Of a stretch of DNA of 64,000 nucleotides, positions 60,009 to 64,000 are shown in pieces. Each line of letters starts with the position of its first letter. Within the stretch, counting starts at the first letter, position 1. The DNA lies in contig NZ_JAALXT010000002.1 of the NCBI RefSeq assembly GCF_011634775.1, positions 558,001-622,000 on the forward strand, given 5' to 3'. This DNA is from Thalassoroseus pseudoceratinae. GTDB lineage: Bacteria > Planctomycetota > Planctomycetia > Planctomycetales > Planctomycetaceae. Position numbers and translations under genes: made by a program. The notes below the pieces were generated by a model. It did no database searches, was not told the origin of the DNA, and worked only from the letters and a program-made list of their open reading frames with translations.

Positions 60009-61384
60009 GTTTTCCGGCGTATGAAAGCTACAAACCTTCTGGAGTGCCTTGGATAGGCGACATACCAACCAGGTGGCGTATCCAAAAATTGAAATCCATA
60101 CTGAAAGACAGAAACGAAAAAAATGATCCGATCAAATCGGAGAACATTTTGTCTTTAACTATGGACCGAGGTGTAATCCCATATGCTGAACGCGGCGGCG
60201 GCGGAAATAAGGCCAAAGAGGATCTGACTGCATATAAACTGGCATATCCCAACGACATTGTACTCAACAGCATGAATGTCGTTGCTGGGTCTGTGGGGCT
60301 ATCAGAATACTTTGGGATTGTTAGCCCGGTTTACTACATGCTTCATCCGAGATACGAGCAAGACGAGGTGAGGTATTTCTCACATATCTTTCAAGCCACG
60401 GCATTTCAGAAAAGCTTGTTTGGGCTTGGAAATGGAATTATGGTGAAGGAATCCGAAACGTCGGGAAAGCTAAATACCATCCGGATGCGGATTCCAATCA
60501 ACAAATTAAATTCAGTACTTCTGCCTTATCCGAATGTCAGCGAGCAGAAGGCAATCGCGTCGTTTTTGGATGTGGAGACGGCGAAGATTGATGGTTTGGT
60601 GGCGGAGCAGCGGCGGTTGATTGAGTTGCTGAAGGAAAAGCGGCAGGCGGTCATCAGTCACGCGGTCACCAAAGGCCTCAACCCTAACGCCCCCATGAAA
60701 CCCTCCGGCATCCCCTGGCTCGGCGTTATTCCTGAAAACTGGAGTGTTACGCGTATCAAATACTTGGTGCAATTAGATGACGGAATTCAGATGGGACCGT
60801 TTGGCGGTATGCTATTGGATCTCGACGGAAAAGACACCGGATACAAAGTGTTTGGTCAAGAAAACACAATCTCCGGCGATTTTACGCGTGGTCAACGATG
60901 GATTTCACAAGATCGCTATATGGAGCTTTCACGTTACGCCGCTAGTGTTGGTGACCTAGTACTCACTAGAAAGGGCAGTCTAGGTAATGCACGACTGATC
61001 GAAGTTCTTCCGCAACCAGGTATCATCGACTCAGATACGATTCGTATCCGTGTCGACGAAAACAAGATTGCCTCACATTATCTGTCAAAGATACTTCATG
61101 AAGCGCCGTACATTGTCGAGCAAATAACACAGAAAAAACGGGGTGCAATCCTTCCAGGTTTGAATACGGGAGTCATCGCCAATCTCATCATTATTCTACC
61201 GACCCGTTATGAGCAGGATGAACTAATTCATCAACTCAATTCAGAATCGCAGCGATTTGACCTGCTTCAAGCAGAAGCCGAACGTGCGATCGATCTTCTC
61301 CAAGAACGACGGACGGCTTTGATTTCCGCGGCGGTGACGGGCAAAATCGATGTTCGAGAGTTTGAGACTCAGGAGACGGCATGA
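60005..61384 (+). CDS. hsdS: Type I restriction-modification specificity subunit HsdS
   Basis: 459 residues with two target-recognition domains. Each starts with the same phrase: YKPSGVPWIGDIPTRW (about 8-23) and MKPSGIPWLGVIPENW (about 228-243). Each ends with a helical spacer: SEQKAIASFLDVETAKIDGLVAEQRRLIELLKEKRQAV and YEQDELIHQLNSESQRFDLLQAEAERAIDLLQERRTALISAAVTGKIDV. The TRDs are dissimilar, so the recognised sequence is asymmetric. The domains are AT-richer than hsdM and hsdR, typical of exchangeable specificity genes. It overlaps hsdM and hsdR by 4 bp. Confidence 0.93.
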   Translation: MSFPAYESYKPSGVPWIGDIPTRWRIQKLKSILKDRNEKNDPIKSENILSLTMDRGVIPYAERGGGGNKAKEDLTAYKLAYPNDIVLNSMNVVAGSVGLSEYFGIVSPVYYMLHPRYEQDEVRYFSHIFQATAFQKSLFGLGNGIMVKESETSGKLNTIRMRIPINKLNSVLLPYPNVSEQKAIASFLDVETAKIDGLVAEQRRLIELLKEKRQAVISHAVTKGLNPNAPMKPSGIPWLGVIPENWSVTRIKYLVQLDDGIQMGPFGGMLLDLDGKDTGYKVFGQENTISGDFTRGQRWISQDRYMELSRYAASVGDLVLTRKGSLGNARLIEVLPQPGIIDSDTIRIRVDENKIASHYLSKILHEAPYIVEQITQKKRGAILPGLNTGVIANLIIILPTRYEQDELIHQLNSESQRFDLLQAEAERAIDLLQERRTALISAAVTGKIDVREFETQETA

Positions 61385-64000
61385 GCCTGCACCACGAAAA
61401 CAAATTCGAGGACGACGTCTGCGAGCATCTGGCCGCGAATGGGTGGTTATACGCCGAGAAGGATGCGGCGAAGTACGATCGCGGCTTGGCGTTGTTTCCG
61501 AGCGACGTCCTCGCGTGGGTCCAACAAACCGACCCGAAGGCGTGGCAGACGCTCACCAAGAACCACGGTGCCGCCGCCGAACCCACGCTGCTCAAACGGC
61601 TGCGGACGTCACTCGACCACAGCGGCACACTGCACGTGCTGCGGAACGGCTTCGATGTGCTGGGGCTTCGCAAACCCCTGCGGATGGCCCAGTTCAAACC
61701 TGCCCTCGGCATGAACCCCGACATCATGCAACGCTACGCCGACAATCGATTGCGGATCGTCCGGCAGGTGCGGTACTCGACGCACAACGAAAACAGTTTC
61801 GATCTGGTGCTATTTCTCAACGGCATTCCCGTCGCCACCGCCGAACTCAAAACGAACAACACGCAAAGCATCAACGATGCCGTTTTTCAGTACAAACAAT
61901 CCCGGCAACCCCAGCCTCCCGGACAAGCCGCCGAACCGCTGCTGCTGTTCCCCTCGGGAGCCCTGGTGCACTTCGCCGTCAGCAGCAGTCATGTGAAGAT
62001 GACGACCAAGCTCGCCGGACACGCCACCCACTTCCTGCCCTTCGACCAAGGCGACCACGGTGCCGCCGGCAACCCCGTCAATCCGAACGGCTACGCAACT
62101 TCGTACTTGTGGGAACAAGTCTGGCAGCGAGACAGTTGGTTGGACATTCTCGGCCGGTACCTGGTCGCCGAGCGGAACGAGAAAAAGCAGATCACGAAAA
62201 TTATTTTCCCCCGCTATCACCAACTCGATGCCACCCGCAAACTCCAATCCGCCGTGCTCGACGAAGGAGCCGGTCAGAAATACCTGATCCAACACTCCGC
62301 CGGTTCCGGGAAAACGAATTCGATTGCCTGGTCGGCCCACTTCCTCGCCGACCTGCATGATGCGAATGACCAGAAAGTGTTCGATACGGTGCTAGTCGTG
62401 TCCGATCGTCGCGTGATCGACGGGCAGCTACAGGATGCCATCTACGGTTTCGAACGCACAGCCGGCGTGGTCGCGACCATCAAAGGTGACCAAGGCAGTA
62501 AGAGTGCCGAACTCGCCGGCGCATTGAGTGGCGATAAGAAGGTCGTGGTCTGTACGATCCAAACTTTCCCGTTCGCGCTTCAGACGGTGCGAGAACTCGC
62601 CGCCACCGAGGGCAAACGGTTCGCAGTCATCGCGGACGAAGCCCATAGTTCCCAGACCGGCGAAGCGGCCTCGAAGTTGAAACAGGTGCTCTCTGCCGAG
62701 GAACAGGAAGAACTCAAAGACGGCGGAACGATCAGCAGCGAAGACATCCTCACCGCACAAATGGCCTCGCGGGCGGCGGATGCGGGCATCACCTACGTTG
62801 CCTTCACCGCCACCCCGAAAGCGAAAACGCTCGAACTCTTCGGCCGCCGTCCCGATCCAACCCAACCTGCCGCCCAAGGCAACCTGCCAGAACCGTTCCA
62901 CGTGTATTCGATGCGGCAGGCGATCGAAGAAGGGTTCATTCTCGATGTCCTGAAGAACTACACAACGTACAAACTCGCCTTCAAACTTGCCAATGCAGGC
63001 AAGAATCTCGACGACATCCAAGTCGAACGCAGCACCGCGATGCGTGGACTGATGAATTGGGTGCGGCTGCATCCGTACAACATCGCCCAGAAGGTGCAAA
63101 TCGTCGTCGAACACTTCCGCGAAACTGTTGCCCCGCTACTCGGCAGCAAAGCGAAAGCCATGGTCGTCACCACCAGCCGCAAAGAAGCGGTCCGCTGGCA
63201 ACTGGCTATCAACAAATACATTCAAGAAAAGGGATACGCACTCAAAACCCTAGTCGCGTTTTCCGGGGAAGTCGACGACAAAGAATCCGGCCCCGAGCCA
63301 TTCAAAGAGACGAGCACGGTTCTCAACCCCGATCTCAAAGGCCGCCACATCGCCGAGGCGTTCAAAGAGGACCAATTCCAGATTCTACTCGTCGCAAACA
63401 AATTCCAAACCGGGTTTGATCAACCGTTGTTGTGCGGCATGTACGTCGACAAACGGTTGGCAGGAATCCAAGCCGTGCAAACACTTTCCCGGCTCAACCG
63501 TTGCTACCCCGGCAAAGACGACACCTACATTCTCGATTTCGTCAACGAGCCCGACGAAATCCTTGGGGCCTTCAAAACCTACTACACAACTGCTGAACTC
63601 TCCGACGCGACCGACCCGAACATTATTCTCGACTTGCGTTCCAAGCTGGATGCGTTGGGCTACTACGATGAACACGAAATCGAACGCGTGGTCAAAGTGG
63701 TCCTCGATCCCAAGTCGAAACAGAAGCAACTCGAAGCCGCGATCACCCCCGTTGCGGATCGGCTCCTGAAAAAATTCGCGGCCGCCAAGGAAGCCCAGGC
63801 CCAAGCTAAAGAACACAAAGACGAGAAGTCCGCGCAGGCCGCCCAGGACACAATGGATGCGTTGATGCTGTTCCGTACGGACATCGCCACCTACGTGAGA
63901 GCCTACACGTTCCTTTCGCAGATTTTCGACTACGGCAACACCGATTTCGAGAAGCGAGCGATTTTCTACAAATGCCTGGTGCGACTCCTGAAGTTTGGTC
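61381..64000 (+). CDS. hsdR: Type I restriction endonuclease HsdR (3' end outside window)
   Basis: Starts at ATG 61381 overlapping the hsdS stop and runs through the window end with no stop (873 codons seen). The N-terminal nuclease has ATAELKTNN (ExK) and preceding NSFDLVLFLNGIPV. The helicase/translocase motor has Walker A SAGSGKTNS near 311, motif II ADEAHSS near 420 and motif III AFTATPK. Later FQTGFDQPLL and TLSRLNR correspond to motifs V/VI. It cuts unmodified DNA after ATP-driven translocation. Confidence 0.95.
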   Translation, partial: MSLHHENKFEDDVCEHLAANGWLYAEKDAAKYDRGLALFPSDVLAWVQQTDPKAWQTLTKNHGAAAEPTLLKRLRTSLDHSGTLHVLRNGFDVLGLRKPLRMAQFKPALGMNPDIMQRYADNRLRIVRQVRYSTHNENSFDLVLFLNGIPVATAELKTNNTQSINDAVFQYKQSRQPQPPGQAAEPLLLFPSGALVHFAVSSSHVKMTTKLAGHATHFLPFDQGDHGAAGNPVNPNGYATSYLWEQVWQRDSWLDILGRYLVAERNEKKQITKIIFPRYHQLDATRKLQSAVLDEGAGQKYLIQHSAGSGKTNSIAWSAHFLADLHDANDQKVFDTVLVVSDRRVIDGQLQDAIYGFERTAGVVATIKGDQGSKSAELAGALSGDKKVVVCTIQTFPFALQTVRELAATEGKRFAVIADEAHSSQTGEAASKLKQVLSAEEQEELKDGGTISSEDILTAQMASRAADAGITYVAFTATPKAKTLELFGRRPDPTQPAAQGNLPEPFHVYSMRQAIEEGFILDVLKNYTTYKLAFKLANAGKNLDDIQVERSTAMRGLMNWVRLHPYNIAQKVQIVVEHFRETVAPLLGSKAKAMVVTTSRKEAVRWQLAINKYIQEKGYALKTLVAFSGEVDDKESGPEPFKETSTVLNPDLKGRHIAEAFKEDQFQILLVANKFQTGFDQPLLCGMYVDKRLAGIQAVQTLSRLNRCYPGKDDTYILDFVNEPDEILGAFKTYYTTAELSDATDPNIILDLRSKLDALGYYDEHEIERVVKVVLDPKSKQKQLEAAITPVADRLLKKFAAAKEAQAQAKEHKDEKSAQAAQDTMDALMLFRTDIATYVRAYTFLSQIFDYGNTDFEKRAIFYKCLVRLLKFG

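Noticed and set aside
62428-63114. Antisense frame to hsdR
   Set aside because: Same reason; hsdR carries all expected motifs on the plus strand.

Overview
The window looks like a chromosomal accessory region of a planctomycete (Planctomycetaceae-like). The evidence is a long Ser/Thr kinase fused to a STAND-type ATPase, a TIGR02996-type protein, a short protein with the planctomycete N-terminal LEERITPS motif, planctomycete-style haem-binding and GNAT relics, and paired HipA-like/DUF3037 genes. No rRNA and no complete tRNA gene was seen. The assignment rests on family character only, not on a marker gene.

Layout. (1) 1-2796: a partial kinase/ATPase gene on the minus strand. (2) 3040-15127: a truncated IS66 copy fused to the old end of a 50-repeat CRISPR array, then its leader and a type I-C cas operon read on the minus strand (cas3-cas5-cas8c-cas7-cas4-cas1-cas2). 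cas5 is broken by a 26-bp tandem duplication. (3) 15433-18244: a tRNA-Asn 3' fragment, a truncated IS5-type element and two decayed genes (GNAT, c-type cytochrome). (4) 18338-40316: a heavy-metal (probably copper/silver) resistance cluster, all on the minus strand. It holds two complete RND systems (CusA/CzcA pumps with adaptors and TolC proteins), a multicopper oxidase, an ArsP-like permease, and Cys- and His-rich periplasmic proteins. (5) 40684-41864: an ArdC-like relic and its small partner. (6) 42155-47508: a candidate peptide export locus with a short LEERITPS peptide carrying 11 SSKK repeats, a ParB-like small protein, and an exporter joining an RRE-like domain, an M50 site-2 protease and HlyD. 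A convergent TolC gene follows. (7) 48072-53448: an XRE regulator, an ISL3 relic, an excisionase/integrase pair and a tRNA-Ser 3' fragment, meaning an integration module. (8) 53469-57815: small hypothetical genes, a TIGR02996 protein and a HipA-like kinase with a DUF3037 partner. (9) 58215-64000: a type I restriction-modification operon hsdM-hsdS-hsdR, with hsdR running off the end.

The genes fall into defence (CRISPR-Cas I-C, type I RM, possibly HipA/DUF3037), metal efflux and mobility. Partial tRNAs at 15.4 and 53.2 kb and many relics (IS66, IS5, ISL3, GNAT, cytochrome, ArdC, an integrase tail) point to repeated island insertion and decay. The strongest candidate for an undescribed system is the 42.1-45.6 kb peptide/exporter locus. 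The clearest sequence-level surprises are the disrupted cas5 and a pair of spacers that differ only at every third base.
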